DNA of 64,000 nt from RH-AL1 sp965249685 (GTDB lineage Bacteria; Pseudomonadota; Alphaproteobacteria; Rhizobiales; Beijerinckiaceae): assembly GCA_965249685.1 (NCBI GenBank), contig CBDFMN010000003.1:1984001-2048000 (forward strand), read 5' to 3'. The notes beneath the pieces are model-generated. The model had not been told where the DNA came from, ran no database searches, and saw only the letters and a list, made by a program, of their open reading frames with translations. The translations under genes and the position numbers were made by a program. Below are positions 26,548 through 36,081 of this stretch, one piece after another. Position 1 is the first letter of the stretch, and each line of letters starts with the position of its first letter.

Positions 26548-27693
26548 ATGGCAAAGACTATGGCGGCCTTTAGGCCGATGAACGATCCCGCTACGGCCGC
26601 AGCCGCGAGTCCGGATGGCGCGCGCGAGGAAAACCGCGCGGCCGCTGAATCCGTGGGTCTCGTCTACGTCGGCGACGAGGGACCCGGCATCACCCGCCGG
26701 AAGAGCGGCGCGTCATGGCGCTATACCGGGCCGGACGGCAAGACGGTCAAAGACCATTGGGAGAAGAAACGGATCGATGCGATCGGCATCCCGCCCGCCT
26801 ACACCGACGTGTGGATTTGCCCACGCGAGGATGGCCATATTCAGGCGACGGGGCGGGACGCGAAGGGACGCAAGCAGTACCGCTATCATGCCAGATGGAG
26901 CGAGACGCGCGATAATGCCAAATACGAGCGGATGATGGCTTTCGGCCGCCTGCTCCCGGCACTCCGAGCGCGCGTGGCCACAGACATGCGCCGCCCCGGA
27001 TTCCCACGTGAGAAGGTGCTGGCGACGGTCGTCAACCTCCTGGAAATGACGCTTATCCGCGTCGGTAACGAGGATTATGCCAAAGAGAACAAGAGTTTTG
27101 GGCTGACGACCCTGCGCAACCGCCATGTCGAGGTGGACGGCGCCACCCTGCGCTTCGACTTCAAGGGCAAGAGCGGCAAGACCTGGAACCTCAACGTGAA
27201 GGACCGGCGCATCGCCCGCGTGGTGAAAGCGATCCACGAACTACCAGGGCAGCACTTGTTCCAATACATCGACGAGGACGGTCGGCGGCAACCCGTCGAT
27301 TCGGCCGACGTCAACGCCTACCTGCGCGAAGTCACGGGTGAGGACGTGACCGCGAAGGACTTCCGCACCTGGGCCGGCACGGTGCTCGCCTCCATGGCGC
27401 TCGCAGAGTTCGAACAGGTCGACAGCCAGGCCGCGATGAAGAAAAACGTCAAGGCGGCGATCGAGAAGGTCGCCTCGCGGCTCGGCAACACGCCCACCAT
27501 CTGCCGCAAATGCTACGTCCACCCGCACGTTCTCGACGCCTACCTCGACGGCCGGCTGCTGGCCGACATCAAGCAAGAGGTCGAGGCGGAGCTTTGCGAG
27601 GGCGCCGACACGCTGAAGCCGGAGGAGGCGGCCTTGCTCGGCTTGCTCAGCCGCCGCATCGGCAAGGACTTGAAGAGCGAGAAGGTCGCCTGA
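26548..27693 (+). CDS. DNA topoisomerase IB
   Basis: This is a bacterial poxvirus-like type IB topoisomerase of about 381 residues, which relaxes supercoils through a 3'-phosphotyrosyl intermediate. The N-terminal domain is GLVYVGDEGPGITRRKSG with YTDVWICP and KGRKQYRYH. The catalytic domain has IRVGNEDYAKEN, TLRNRHVEV, FKGKSGK, KDFRTWAGT and the nucleophile Tyr323 in CRKCYVHP. ATG 26548 is preferred; Met at 26560 or 26578 is also possible. It lies 80 bp after the phosphatase gene and is convergent with mtnA, the two stops being three bases apart. Confidence 0.95.
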   Translation: MAKTMAAFRPMNDPATAAAASPDGAREENRAAAESVGLVYVGDEGPGITRRKSGASWRYTGPDGKTVKDHWEKKRIDAIGIPPAYTDVWICPREDGHIQATGRDAKGRKQYRYHARWSETRDNAKYERMMAFGRLLPALRARVATDMRRPGFPREKVLATVVNLLEMTLIRVGNEDYAKENKSFGLTTLRNRHVEVDGATLRFDFKGKSGKTWNLNVKDRRIARVVKAIHELPGQHLFQYIDEDGRRQPVDSADVNAYLREVTGEDVTAKDFRTWAGTVLASMALAEFEQVDSQAAMKKNVKAAIEKVASRLGNTPTICRKCYVHPHVLDAYLDGRLLADIKQEVEAELCEGADTLKPEEAALLGLLSRRIGKDLKSEKVA

Positions 27694-27696
27694 CGT

Positions 27697-28806
27697 TCAG
27701 GCTGACCGGGTCTCGTGGGTTCTGACGACCCGCTCCGGGAAGGCCGCTGCAAGTGCTGGCCTGGTCGCCGCGACCACCCCGCGCTCGGTGATGAGGCCGG
27801 TGACCAGTGCCGCCGGCGTCACGTCGAAGGCATAGTTCAGCACCGGGCTGCCTGCCGGCGTCACCCGCACTCGAGCGATCGCCCCCTCTGCGGTGAGGCC
27901 GGTCATGTGCGTGACTTCCTCGGGCCCGCGCTGCTCGATCGGTATCTCCGCCACGCCGTCGTCGAGCGCGAAGTCGATCGAGGGCGACGGCGCCGCGACA
28001 TAGAAGGGGATCCCATGCGCCTTGGCGGCCAGTGCCTTCAGATAGGTGCCGATCTTGTTGCAGACGTCACCGGAGGCGGTCGTGCGGTCCGTGCCGACGA
28101 TGACGAGGTCGACCATCGCGTGCTGCATCAGGTGGCCGCCGACGTTGTCCACCACGATCGTGTGCGGCACGCCATGCTGACCGAGCTCCCATGCGGTCAG
28201 GGCAGCGCCTTGGTTGCGCGGTCGCGTCTCGTCCACGTAGACGTGGACCGGCACGCCTGCCTCGTATGCCGCATAGATGGGCGCCGTCGCGGTGCCCCAG
28301 TCGACGGTCGCGAGCCATCCGGCGTTACAATGGGTGAGGATGTTGACGGGCGCTCCGGGGTTGCGCGCGGCGACGTCGCGGATGACTGCCAGCCCATGCG
28401 CGCCCATGGCGCGGCAGAGGTCGACGTCCTCCTCCGCCATGGCAGCGGCGCGCGCGTAGGCGGCGGCGCGGCGCTGGCCGGGCTCCAAGGGTCGCAGATG
28501 GAGGGACATCGCGTCGAGCGCCCAGGCGAGGTTGACGGCGGTCGGACGTGTCGCAAGCAGGACGGCGCAAGCGCGATCGAGGTCTTCGCCCTGCGCCATC
28601 GCCAGGGCTATACCATAGGCTGCCGCGACTCCGATAAGGGGAGCGCCACGCACATGCATGTCGCGGATGGCGTGTGCCGCGTCCTCGAGCGTGCGCAGCG
28701 TCAGGATCTCGAGGGCATGCGGCAAACGCACCTGGTCGAGGATGCAGACGCTTGCGCCATCCTCGGCGGGCCAGATTGTCCGTTGCTGCCTGCCGTTCAC
28801 CCGCAT
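27697..28806 (-). CDS. mtnA: S-methyl-5-thioribose-1-phosphate isomerase
   Basis: MtnA is the aldose-ketose isomerase of methionine salvage, converting methylthioribose-1-phosphate to methylthioribulose-1-phosphate. The 369-residue protein has DMHVRGAPLIGVAAAYG, the active-site Cys in NILTHCNAGWL, the active-site Asp in VIVGTDRTT, and YVAAPSPSIDF and NYAFDVTPA at the end. GGAGGG lies eight bases before ATG 28806, which fixes the start. No other methionine-salvage genes are in view. Confidence 0.95.
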   Translation of the reverse strand: MRVNGRQQRTIWPAEDGASVCILDQVRLPHALEILTLRTLEDAAHAIRDMHVRGAPLIGVAAAYGIALAMAQGEDLDRACAVLLATRPTAVNLAWALDAMSLHLRPLEPGQRRAAAYARAAAMAEEDVDLCRAMGAHGLAVIRDVAARNPGAPVNILTHCNAGWLATVDWGTATAPIYAAYEAGVPVHVYVDETRPRNQGAALTAWELGQHGVPHTIVVDNVGGHLMQHAMVDLVIVGTDRTTASGDVCNKIGTYLKALAAKAHGIPFYVAAPSPSIDFALDDGVAEIPIEQRGPEEVTHMTGLTAEGAIARVRVTPAGSPVLNYAFDVTPAALVTGLITERGVVAATRPALAAAFPERVVRTHETRSA

Positions 28807-28872
28807 CGCGTGCCCTCCGATCACGGAAGGAGCTCTACTTCAAGCGAAAGGATTTTTCCACCGACGGCGGCG

Positions 28873-29118
28873 TCAGCAGCCCTTGCAGATGCTGCTCTGG
28901 ATGCGGGTATCCTCGTTCTGGATGCCCTTGTCCAGCGCCGTGACGCCGGCGCTCTGCGACGCGCCGGGGTTGGGAACCGTCGCGCCCGTCGAAGTAATGT
29001 TGCCGCTCCGCAATCCCGCGTCGCCGCGCTCGACCGAGGCAGGAGCGCTCGACTGCGCCCAACCGGCGCCAGCGCCGGTCAGCACAAGCGCCACTCCGAC
29101 AATAAACCTCTTTGCCAT
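28873..29118 (-). CDS. Small exported protein, unknown function
   Basis: The 81-residue product has a classical signal peptide (MAKRFIVGVALVLTGAGAG, cleavage near WAQ-SS) and a short mature part of about 58 residues rich in Ser, Gly and Asn, ending in two cysteines (SSICKGC). GGAG lies eight bases before the ATG. No family is recognised. It is on the same strand as mtnA, 66 bp upstream of it, so the two could share a transcript. Confidence 0.65.
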   Translation of the reverse strand: MAKRFIVGVALVLTGAGAGWAQSSAPASVERGDAGLRSGNITSTGATVPNPGASQSAGVTALDKGIQNEDTRIQSSICKGC

Positions 29119-29276
29119 AATGCATCTCCGTCTCGGCTAGGAAACGCCTCGCTGATGCTTAGGTTTCACGACAGGAAGAGCCCGCGACGCAGCCATGCGA
29201 CCGGCGCGCCGCCTTTAGAGAGTGTTAAACAAAGCCGGCCAAAGATCGCACAACCTGTTTTCGAGGAATGGCAAGA

Positions 29277-30287
29277 ATGACGCTGCCGGCTGGCTTGACC
29301 CCCGAGGATGCGGGACAACGCGAAGGCGGCGCGGCGGGTCGCGCGCTCGAAGCCTCGCCCTGCGGCCTGGAAGCGGACCCCGCGCTCGCCCCTTTCTTCG
29401 CGGCAGGTCGCGAGAATGGGGATGAGACATCGGCGAAGCGGCGTTCGCTTTACGCGAGGGCCCTCGACTACAGCGCTCACGCCGCAATGATCGCCGGCCT
29501 CCTTGGCTTCGCCTGGACGGTCAGCGACCACGTCGTGAAGCCGTCAGTCCCGCCGGCCCCGAAACCGACCCCCACGACCGCGGTCGTCGACGAGACGACG
29601 GAATTACGCCGGAGCAACCAGAAGATGGCGGCCGACCTCGGCGCGCTGCGCGCCAGCCTCGAAACGTTGCGCGCCTCCCTGCACCAGGACAAGACGGCCG
29701 ACCAGCTGCGCCAGCTCGCTGCCGGTCTCGACGGGGTAAAAAGCGGCTTGGCCGCAGCCAAGAGCGAGACCAGCGTGACCCTCGCCCAGGTGACGAGCCG
29801 GATCGACCATATGCCCCACCCCGATGTCGCACCCAGGCTGCAGCAGCTCGCCGAGCGGCTCGACCGGATGGAGCACCAGGACGCGGACCGGACCGTCACG
29901 GCCTCCCTGCCGCCGGCGCCGGCGAAATCCAGCCCCGTCGCCGTCCCGCCGGTCAAGCCGCAGGCCGCCGCCAGAACGCCGGAACCGGTCGCCGACCCGG
30001 CGAGAAAGTCGGCCCCGGCCGAGGCTGATGCGGCGAAGAAGCCGGCCGTGCTCGTCGATTGGGTGGTGCGCGACGTTTACGATGGCGTGGCCGTCGTCGA
30101 GAGCAAGCGCGGCCCGATGGAAGTGGTGCCGGGCGTCGCCATTCCTGGCGCGGGCACGGTGAAATCGATCGATCGGCATGGTTCCGGCTGGACGGTGACG
30201 ACGAGCAAGGGGCTGATCGCCTACATGCCGCTGCCCCGCGCCCGCGAGCAGCACGGCTATTACCGCACCATGCCGGAAGACTTCTAG
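29277..30287 (+). CDS. Single-span membrane protein with coiled coil, unknown function
   Basis: This protein of about 336 residues has a cytoplasmic Gly/Ala-rich N-terminus, one membrane helix near residues 63-80 (HAAMIAGLLGFAWTVSDHVV), a Pro-rich spacer, a long coiled coil (about residues 105-200, LRRSNQKMAADLGALRASLE), a Pro/Ala linker and a compact C-terminal beta domain (VLVDWVVRDVYDGVAVVE, then VVPGVAIPGAGTVKSI). The last part resembles the C-terminal domain of many Rhizobiales proteins of unknown role. ATG 29268 is an alternative start; AGGA is better placed for 29277. Confidence 0.75.
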   Translation: MTLPAGLTPEDAGQREGGAAGRALEASPCGLEADPALAPFFAAGRENGDETSAKRRSLYARALDYSAHAAMIAGLLGFAWTVSDHVVKPSVPPAPKPTPTTAVVDETTELRRSNQKMAADLGALRASLETLRASLHQDKTADQLRQLAAGLDGVKSGLAAAKSETSVTLAQVTSRIDHMPHPDVAPRLQQLAERLDRMEHQDADRTVTASLPPAPAKSSPVAVPPVKPQAAARTPEPVADPARKSAPAEADAAKKPAVLVDWVVRDVYDGVAVVESKRGPMEVVPGVAIPGAGTVKSIDRHGSGWTVTTSKGLIAYMPLPRAREQHGYYRTMPEDF

Positions 30288-30294
30288 AGCAGCC

Positions 30295-31527
30295 TCAGCC
30301 GCGGCGATCGCCTTCCAGCGTCGGCAGAAGCCATGCAAGGAGCCCGATCGCCGGCAGGAACGCCGTGAGGCGATACACGGCCGCAATGCCCACGTGGTCG
30401 GCAAGTTCGCCCAGCACCGCGGCGCCAAGGCCGCCCATGCCGAAGGCGAAGCCGAAGAATAAGCCGGTGACCGTCCCCAGCCGTCCCGGTAGCAGGTCCT
30501 GCGCGAAGACGATGATCGCGGGGAAGGCGGACGATAGGATCAGACCGATCAGGACGACGACGACCCCCGTCATAGCCAGATTCGTGTAGGGCATGGCGAG
30601 CGTCAGCGGCAGGACGCCGACGATGGAGCCCCAGATGACCGCGCGACGACCGAAGCGGTCGCCGATGGGGCCGCCCAGCAACGTGCCGACCGCCGTCGCG
30701 CCGAGGAAGGCGAAGAGGAAGAGCTGCGCGGTCTGCACGCCCACGCCGAACTGGTGGATGAGGTAGAAGGTGAAGTAGCTCTGCAGGCTCGCCATGTAGA
30801 CGAACTTCGAGAAGATCAGCAGAAGCAGGACGGCGACCGCGCCCACGACAGTGCGCCGCGAGAGCGCTGGGACGGGCGTCGTCGCGCGCGGCCGGGCGGT
30901 TCGCCGCGCCGCGAGGTGAGCGCTGTACCAGGCGCCGACGCCGCCGAGCACGACGATGCCGGCGATGGCGATCGTTGCGAACCAGACGATGGAGCGCTGC
31001 CCCTGCGGCACGACGATGAAGGCGGCGAGCAGCGGGCCGATCGCCGCACCTGAGTAGCCGCCGACCTGGAACAGCGACTGCGCCAGCCCGTGCCTCCCGC
31101 CCGAAGCCGCCCGCGCGATGCGCGAGGCTTCTGGATGGAACACGGACGAGCCGACCCCGATGAGAGCCGCCGCGGCAATGATGCTGCCGAAGTCCGGTGC
31201 GCGCGACAACAGCACCAGGCCGACGAGCGAGAACACCATGCCGATCGCGAGTGAATAGGGGCTCGGCCGTTTATCCGTGACGAAGCCGACCACAGGCTGA
31301 AGAAACGACGAGGTGAGCTGGAACGCCAGCGTGATCAGCCCGATCTGCCCGAAGTCCAGGTGGAACGAGGTCTGCAGCACGGGATAGATGGAAGGCACCA
31401 GGGACTGAACGGTATCGTTGATCAGGTGCGAGACGCTGAGCGCGACGAGAATGGCGAACACGGTCTGGTCCTCGGCCACGGGGCGGCCGGAGGCGAGAGG
31501 GCCGGGTCGGTCGACGCGCATGTCCAT
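30295..31527 (-). CDS. MFS efflux transporter, fosmidomycin-resistance (Fsr) type
   Basis: This 410-residue, 12-helix major facilitator resembles Fsr, which exports fosmidomycin in E. coli. Visible segments are LSVSHLINDTVQSLVPSIYP in helix 1, GFVTDKRPSPYSL in the first inter-helix motif, GVGSSVFHPEASRIAR (a family signature), SLFQVGGYSGAAIGPLLAAF and GGPIGDRFGRRAV in the second half. GGGAC precedes ATG 31527 by about seven bases. It is convergent with the coiled-coil gene, the 3' ends being seven bases apart. The natural substrate is unknown. Confidence 0.9.
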   Translation of the reverse strand: MDMRVDRPGPLASGRPVAEDQTVFAILVALSVSHLINDTVQSLVPSIYPVLQTSFHLDFGQIGLITLAFQLTSSFLQPVVGFVTDKRPSPYSLAIGMVFSLVGLVLLSRAPDFGSIIAAAALIGVGSSVFHPEASRIARAASGGRHGLAQSLFQVGGYSGAAIGPLLAAFIVVPQGQRSIVWFATIAIAGIVVLGGVGAWYSAHLAARRTARPRATTPVPALSRRTVVGAVAVLLLLIFSKFVYMASLQSYFTFYLIHQFGVGVQTAQLFLFAFLGATAVGTLLGGPIGDRFGRRAVIWGSIVGVLPLTLAMPYTNLAMTGVVVVLIGLILSSAFPAIIVFAQDLLPGRLGTVTGLFFGFAFGMGGLGAAVLGELADHVGIAAVYRLTAFLPAIGLLAWLLPTLEGDRRG

Positions 31528-31921
31528 GAATGTCCCGTCGGAAGATAATCGAGGATTGGGCGTGCCGAGGCGCGCGATGCGAAACCGGTGTTCCCTACAA
31601 TCGGCCACAGCGCAAGCCTGTGTGACGACACGCAGCGAGAGGCCACCGTCGGGCTTGGCATCCCAGATACCAAGCCGCCGCGTTAACCGCTCCTTACGGC
31701 ATTCCTGCTTGGATTGCAGCCTGGGCGTCGATTCGAATTCGCTCCGCGACACTCGCCTTGTTGCCGTGGCCGTTCCAGGCCTGGCGGAGCCGGTCGGCAA
31801 CGTCGCCGATGCTCCAGGAAGCGAGCCGTGGAATACCGCTTCTCACCTCAGCAGGTCTTCCTTGCGACGACTTAGAACCATCCTAGGCCTGCCGGAGAGG
31901 GGAAGTCTGCCGCGGGCTCCG
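31528..31921. other. 394-bp region between divergent Fsr and chemoreceptor genes
   Basis: The reading frame of the following chemoreceptor stays open through this region back to 31418, but its translation is rich in Ser, Arg and Cys and lacks the local coding character, so I treat it as non-coding. It should hold the promoters of both divergent genes. GGAGAGGGGAAG at about 31894-31905 is a strong Shine-Dalgarno-like run next to an in-frame CTG at 31907. Confidence 0.45.
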
Positions 31922-33337
31922 GTGGAGCACGCGGTCGCCAAACCCGGTGATCTCGCCTCGACGCTCGTCTTTCTCAACACGGTCGCCCGCGCTTGTGCCG
32001 GCGCGGCGACATGCGAGGCGGCAACCCGGCAATGCCTGCGGATCGTCGCCGAGTTCACGGGCTGGTCGATCGCCCACGCCTACCGGCGCTCCGCGGACGG
32101 GGGCAGTATGAGGTCGATGCGGCTTTGGTATTTCGCGCCCTCGCTCGACGCACGCTCCGCCGACATCTTCGTGGCCGCGTCAGAACGCATCGTCTTTTCC
32201 GCCGGCAAGGGGTTCGGGCAGGGTCTCATAGGGCGCGTGGCGACCGAAGGCCGGGCGCTCTCCTACGAGGACGTGACGGAAGTGTCCGATTATCTTCGCG
32301 CGGAGGCGGCGCGGGTGAACGCTTTGCGGGGCTGCTTCGCTTTTCCGGTTCGTTTGAACGACCGCACGGAGATCGTCCTAGAATTTTTCTCGCCTCACAA
32401 GGCCGAGTTGCGCGGCGACCTGCTGGAACTCATGGCCTATGTCGCCGACCGCCTGGCGATTACCATGGCGGAGCAGGCGCGTCGCGCCCGCATAGGCACC
32501 CTCATGCAGGCGCTCGACGAGGTGGCGACGCACCTTGCGCGAACGACCGCGAACGTCGAAACCGGGGCTCGGGTCGTGCGGACCATGGCCGAGGACATCG
32601 ACGTAAGCCGATCCAACGTCGATCGCGTCAGTTCGGACGTGTCGCGCGAGATCGCCCAGGTGGCCGATGCGGCCGAGACCCTCCAGGCGCTTACCCTGGA
32701 GGCGAGCAGCCGCGCCTCGCAGATCGAAGCCATTGCCGAGGGCACCGCCGGCACGCTGAAGGAGGCGGTGCGCGTGTTCAACGACCTTCAGGCCAAGATC
32801 GCCGGTGTCGGAAAAATCAGCAATTTGATAGGCGTCATCGCCAGCCAGACGAACCTGCTCGCACTCAACGCCACGATCGAGGCCGCGCGCGCGGGCGACG
32901 CCGGTCGCGGCTTTTCCGTCGTGGCGTCCGAGGTGAAGGAGCTCGCGAAGTCCGTCAGCAGCGCCACCGATGAGATCGCAACCCAGATCGAACGGCTGAC
33001 GCAGGTCGCGGCGCAGTCGACGGGCTCGCTGTCTCGCATCCACGGCGAGATCGAGGCGGTGCAGCGCACGGCCACGGACATCACCCGCGTCAGCGCCTCG
33101 CACCACGCTGCCTCCGGCAGCATCGCCGCGCGGGCGAACCATGCCCAGACCACCATCAAGGAAGCCGTCCGCCATCTCGACGCCCTGCGCGCGACGACCG
33201 CGGAGGCGCTGGCGTCATCGCAGAGCCTCGAATCGACTTCGGGACAATTGCACGACCAGGGGCGCGAACTCAGCAAGGCTTCGCAGCAGCTCGCCGGCAC
33301 GTCGGTGGCCTCCAAATCCAGCCCGGATCCTGAATGA
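31922..33337 (+). CDS. Soluble GAF-domain chemoreceptor (MCP signalling domain)
   Basis: This protein of at least 471 residues lacks membrane helices. An N-terminal GAF sensor (from about residue 15, with GDLASTLVFLN, GWSIAHAYRR, GLIGRVATEGRALSYEDV and FPVRLNDRTEIVLEFFS) is followed by a helical linker and a methyl-accepting signalling domain with the hairpin tip IGVIASQTNLLALNATIEAARAGDAG. It therefore probably signals from the cytoplasm to the CheA/CheW encoded next. The start is uncertain: GTG 31922 is the conservative choice, and an in-frame CTG 31907 has the better ribosome site. The C-terminus has no CheR-tether pentapeptide (it ends SSPDPE). Confidence 0.85.
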   Translation: MEHAVAKPGDLASTLVFLNTVARACAGAATCEAATRQCLRIVAEFTGWSIAHAYRRSADGGSMRSMRLWYFAPSLDARSADIFVAASERIVFSAGKGFGQGLIGRVATEGRALSYEDVTEVSDYLRAEAARVNALRGCFAFPVRLNDRTEIVLEFFSPHKAELRGDLLELMAYVADRLAITMAEQARRARIGTLMQALDEVATHLARTTANVETGARVVRTMAEDIDVSRSNVDRVSSDVSREIAQVADAAETLQALTLEASSRASQIEAIAEGTAGTLKEAVRVFNDLQAKIAGVGKISNLIGVIASQTNLLALNATIEAARAGDAGRGFSVVASEVKELAKSVSSATDEIATQIERLTQVAAQSTGSLSRIHGEIEAVQRTATDITRVSASHHAASGSIAARANHAQTTIKEAVRHLDALRATTAEALASSQSLESTSGQLHDQGRELSKASQQLAGTSVASKSSPDPE

Positions 33338-33534
33338 GCAAATAAGCCCTATGGAAAGCTCGTGCGATTCTGAGAGGTGAGAAACCGCTCTGGATGGCGG
33401 ACCCTAGGCGTTTAGTCCTGGCGGCAGGCGCGACGTCGATCCGGACCTGCGTTTATGCCGGCACCTTCAGCGCTCCTTAACTTGCCTGAGCCATGCTGTC
33501 CTTCGGCGCTGCGGCGAGGTGACCCGGACAGTCC

Positions 33535-36081
33535 ATGGACGACCTTCTCAACGATTTCCTGGCGGAGACGTCCGAGCACATCGAGGCGGCGAGCTCGCAG
33601 CTCGTGCAGTTCGAGAACGAGCCGTCGAACACGGCGATCGTCGCCAGCATCTTCCGCCTCGTCCATACCATCAAAGGCACCTGCGGCTTCCTCGGGCTGA
33701 GTCGGCTGGAGAAGCTGACCCATGCCGCGGAAGCTGTCGTCAGCCTGCTCCGCGAAGGCTCGCGCGCCACGCCCGAACTCGTCACCATCATCCTTCAGGC
33801 CGTCGACCGCATCCGCCTCATCCTCGCCGAGCTCGAACGCCACGCGATCGAGCCGAAGGGCGACGACGCCGACCTCATCGAGGCGCTGGAAAGCCATCTC
33901 TTCATCCTCGAAGGCGCCGTGCCGCCCGCCGACGAGCCCACCGCCCCACTCCCGGCCGCGACGACCGCAGTCGCCACGCCGGAGGCGCCGCCCGCCGCCG
34001 AACATCCCGAGCGCGACAAGCGCGCGGAGACGATCCGCGTCGAGGTGGGCTCGCTCGAGCGGATGATGGTGCTCGTCTCCGAACTGGTCCTCACCCGCAA
34101 CCAATTGCTCGAACTCTCGCGCAACCAAGAGGACGAGGCGGTCAAGGCACCGATGCAGCGCCTGTCCGCGCTCACCAGCGACCTGCAGGATTCGGTCATG
34201 CGGGCGCGCATGCAGCCGCTAAGCCGTCTGTTCGCCCGCCTGCCGCGGCTCGTGCGCGAACTCAGCGCGGAGACGCGCAAGAAGCTCGTGCTCCTGGTCG
34301 AGGGCGGCGAGACGGAACTCGACCGCCAGCTCGTCGAGGTGATCCGCGACCCGCTCACCCACATGCTGCGGAACGCCGCCGACCATGGCATCGAGGCCCC
34401 CGAGGTGCGCCTGATGGCCGGCAAGCCGGAAGCCGGGACGATCCACATCGCCGCGAGCCACGAGGCCGGCTACATCACCATCACCATCTCCGACGACGGT
34501 CACGGCCTCGACCTGGAGAAGATCAAGACGAAGGCGCTGTCGCGCGGCCTGGTCACGCCCATCGACCTCGAGCGCATGTCGGACGATGCGGTCTTCCGCT
34601 TCATCTTCCTGCCCGCGTTCTCCACCGCCTCGCAGGTCACCAACATTTCGGGCCGCGGCATCGGCCTCGACGTGGTGCGCGACAACATCGAGACGATCGG
34701 CGGCTCCATCGCCGTGATGGCAAAGCCCGGCAAGGGCACCAGCTTCAGCCTCAAGATTCCGCTGACGCTCGCCATCGCGCCCGCGCTCATCGTGACGACG
34801 GGCGAGCACCGCTTCGCACTGCCGCAGCAATCCGTGATGGAGGCGGTAGGCTTCGGCGAAGGCTCAAGCCACGTCATCGAGCGTGTCCAAGGCAGCCTGG
34901 TGCTGCGCCTGCGCGACAAGGTGATCCCGCTCGTCTCCGCCGGCGACATCCTCCACCTCGACGATCCCGCCCCCATGCCGCAGGAAAGTCAATTGGCCGT
35001 CGTGATGCGCGTCGGTACGCAGAGCTTCGGGCTCATCGTCGACAACGTCACGGACGTGCAGGAGATCGTGGTCAAGCCGCTCGGCGCCTCGCTCGCCTAC
35101 CTCGCGGTCTTCTCCGGCCACACGATCCTCGGCGACGGCTCGGTGGTGCTCATCCTCGATCCCGCCGGTATCGCCAAGATGCTCGGCCTGGTGCAGGTGC
35201 TCGAACTCGGCCACCACGAAAGCGTGGAACCCTTCGTACCGCCGAGCGAGAAGACGCGTCTGATCCTGTTCCGCGCCGGCGACAACGCTTTGAAGGTGGT
35301 GCCGCTGTCGTTGATCTCGCGCATCGAGACCGTGGACTGCGAAACGATCCAGGCGAGCGACGGCATGCTCGTCATGCAGCACCGCGGTTTCCTCATGCCG
35401 CTGATCTGCCTTGGCGAAACGACGCAGGCTGCAAAGGTGGAACGGCCCGTGCTGGTGCTCGGCATCGGCGGCGAGAGCGTCGGCCTCATCGTCGACGAGA
35501 TCATCGACATCGTGGAGGATTTCCTCAACATCGAGATCTCGAGCGCGACGCCTGGCACGATCGGCACGGCGACAGTGCAGGACACCGTCGTCGCGATCAT
35601 CGACATCTCGCATTACGTCAAGATCGCCCGCCCCGACGCGCTGGCGCGCGGCGTCATCAACCGCTTCACCGTCCTGCTGATCGACGACAGGCCCTTCTTC
35701 CGCGACATGCTCTCGCCGATCCTTGCAGCGGCCGGCTACAAGGTGACGACGGTGAGGTCCGGACGCGACGCGCTGGCCATGTTTGCCAAAGGCGCGACCT
35801 TCCATGTGGTCGTCACCGACATCGACATGCCAGGCATGGACGGTTACAGCCTGGCGCGCGAAATCAAGCGCGACCCCAAGCACGCGGCCCTGCCGATCAT
35901 CGCCCTGGCCGCCCACGCCGCGCCGATCATCGCGGAAGCCGCGGCGGCGAGCGGCATGTGTGGGGTCGTCGGGAAGTTCGACCGCGGCGCCCTGCTCGAG
36001 GCGGTGCGCGCGGGTCTCGGCTCGCAGGTCCTCGGCACCCACAGGCTTGAAGAACGCATTATCCGGGAATTCGCGGCATGA
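33535..36081 (+). CDS. cheA: Hybrid chemotaxis histidine kinase CheA with C-terminal receiver
   Basis: The 848-residue protein has an Hpt domain with phospho-His44 (LVHTIKGTCGFLG), then a Pro/Ala linker with no obvious P2 domain. Next come the dimerisation helix (ERMMVLVSELVLTRNQLLEL), an ATPase domain (HMLRNAADHGIE, ISDDGHGLD, SGRGIGLDVV), two CheW-like domains in tandem and a receiver domain with likely phospho-Asp762 in VVVTDIDMPGMDG and Lys in GKFDR. The switch residue, usually Ser or Thr, is Ala792 (IIALAAHA). This build is typical of alternative chemosensory or pilus-type systems more than of the flagellar CheA. CheW follows with a four-base overlap; cheY, cheR and cheB are not present. 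Confidence 0.95.
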   Translation: MDDLLNDFLAETSEHIEAASSQLVQFENEPSNTAIVASIFRLVHTIKGTCGFLGLSRLEKLTHAAEAVVSLLREGSRATPELVTIILQAVDRIRLILAELERHAIEPKGDDADLIEALESHLFILEGAVPPADEPTAPLPAATTAVATPEAPPAAEHPERDKRAETIRVEVGSLERMMVLVSELVLTRNQLLELSRNQEDEAVKAPMQRLSALTSDLQDSVMRARMQPLSRLFARLPRLVRELSAETRKKLVLLVEGGETELDRQLVEVIRDPLTHMLRNAADHGIEAPEVRLMAGKPEAGTIHIAASHEAGYITITISDDGHGLDLEKIKTKALSRGLVTPIDLERMSDDAVFRFIFLPAFSTASQVTNISGRGIGLDVVRDNIETIGGSIAVMAKPGKGTSFSLKIPLTLAIAPALIVTTGEHRFALPQQSVMEAVGFGEGSSHVIERVQGSLVLRLRDKVIPLVSAGDILHLDDPAPMPQESQLAVVMRVGTQSFGLIVDNVTDVQEIVVKPLGASLAYLAVFSGHTILGDGSVVLILDPAGIAKMLGLVQVLELGHHESVEPFVPPSEKTRLILFRAGDNALKVVPLSLISRIETVDCETIQASDGMLVMQHRGFLMPLICLGETTQAAKVERPVLVLGIGGESVGLIVDEIIDIVEDFLNIEISSATPGTIGTATVQDTVVAIIDISHYVKIARPDALARGVINRFTVLLIDDRPFFRDMLSPILAAAGYKVTTVRSGRDALAMFAKGATFHVVVTDIDMPGMDGYSLAREIKRDPKHAALPIIALAAHAAPIIAEAAAASGMCGVVGKFDRGALLEAVRAGLGSQVLGTHRLEERIIREFAA

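Noticed and set aside
31418..31921. Upstream in-frame extension of the GAF chemoreceptor
   Set aside because: The translation is Ser/Arg/Cys-rich, overlaps the start of the divergent Fsr gene and has no domain.
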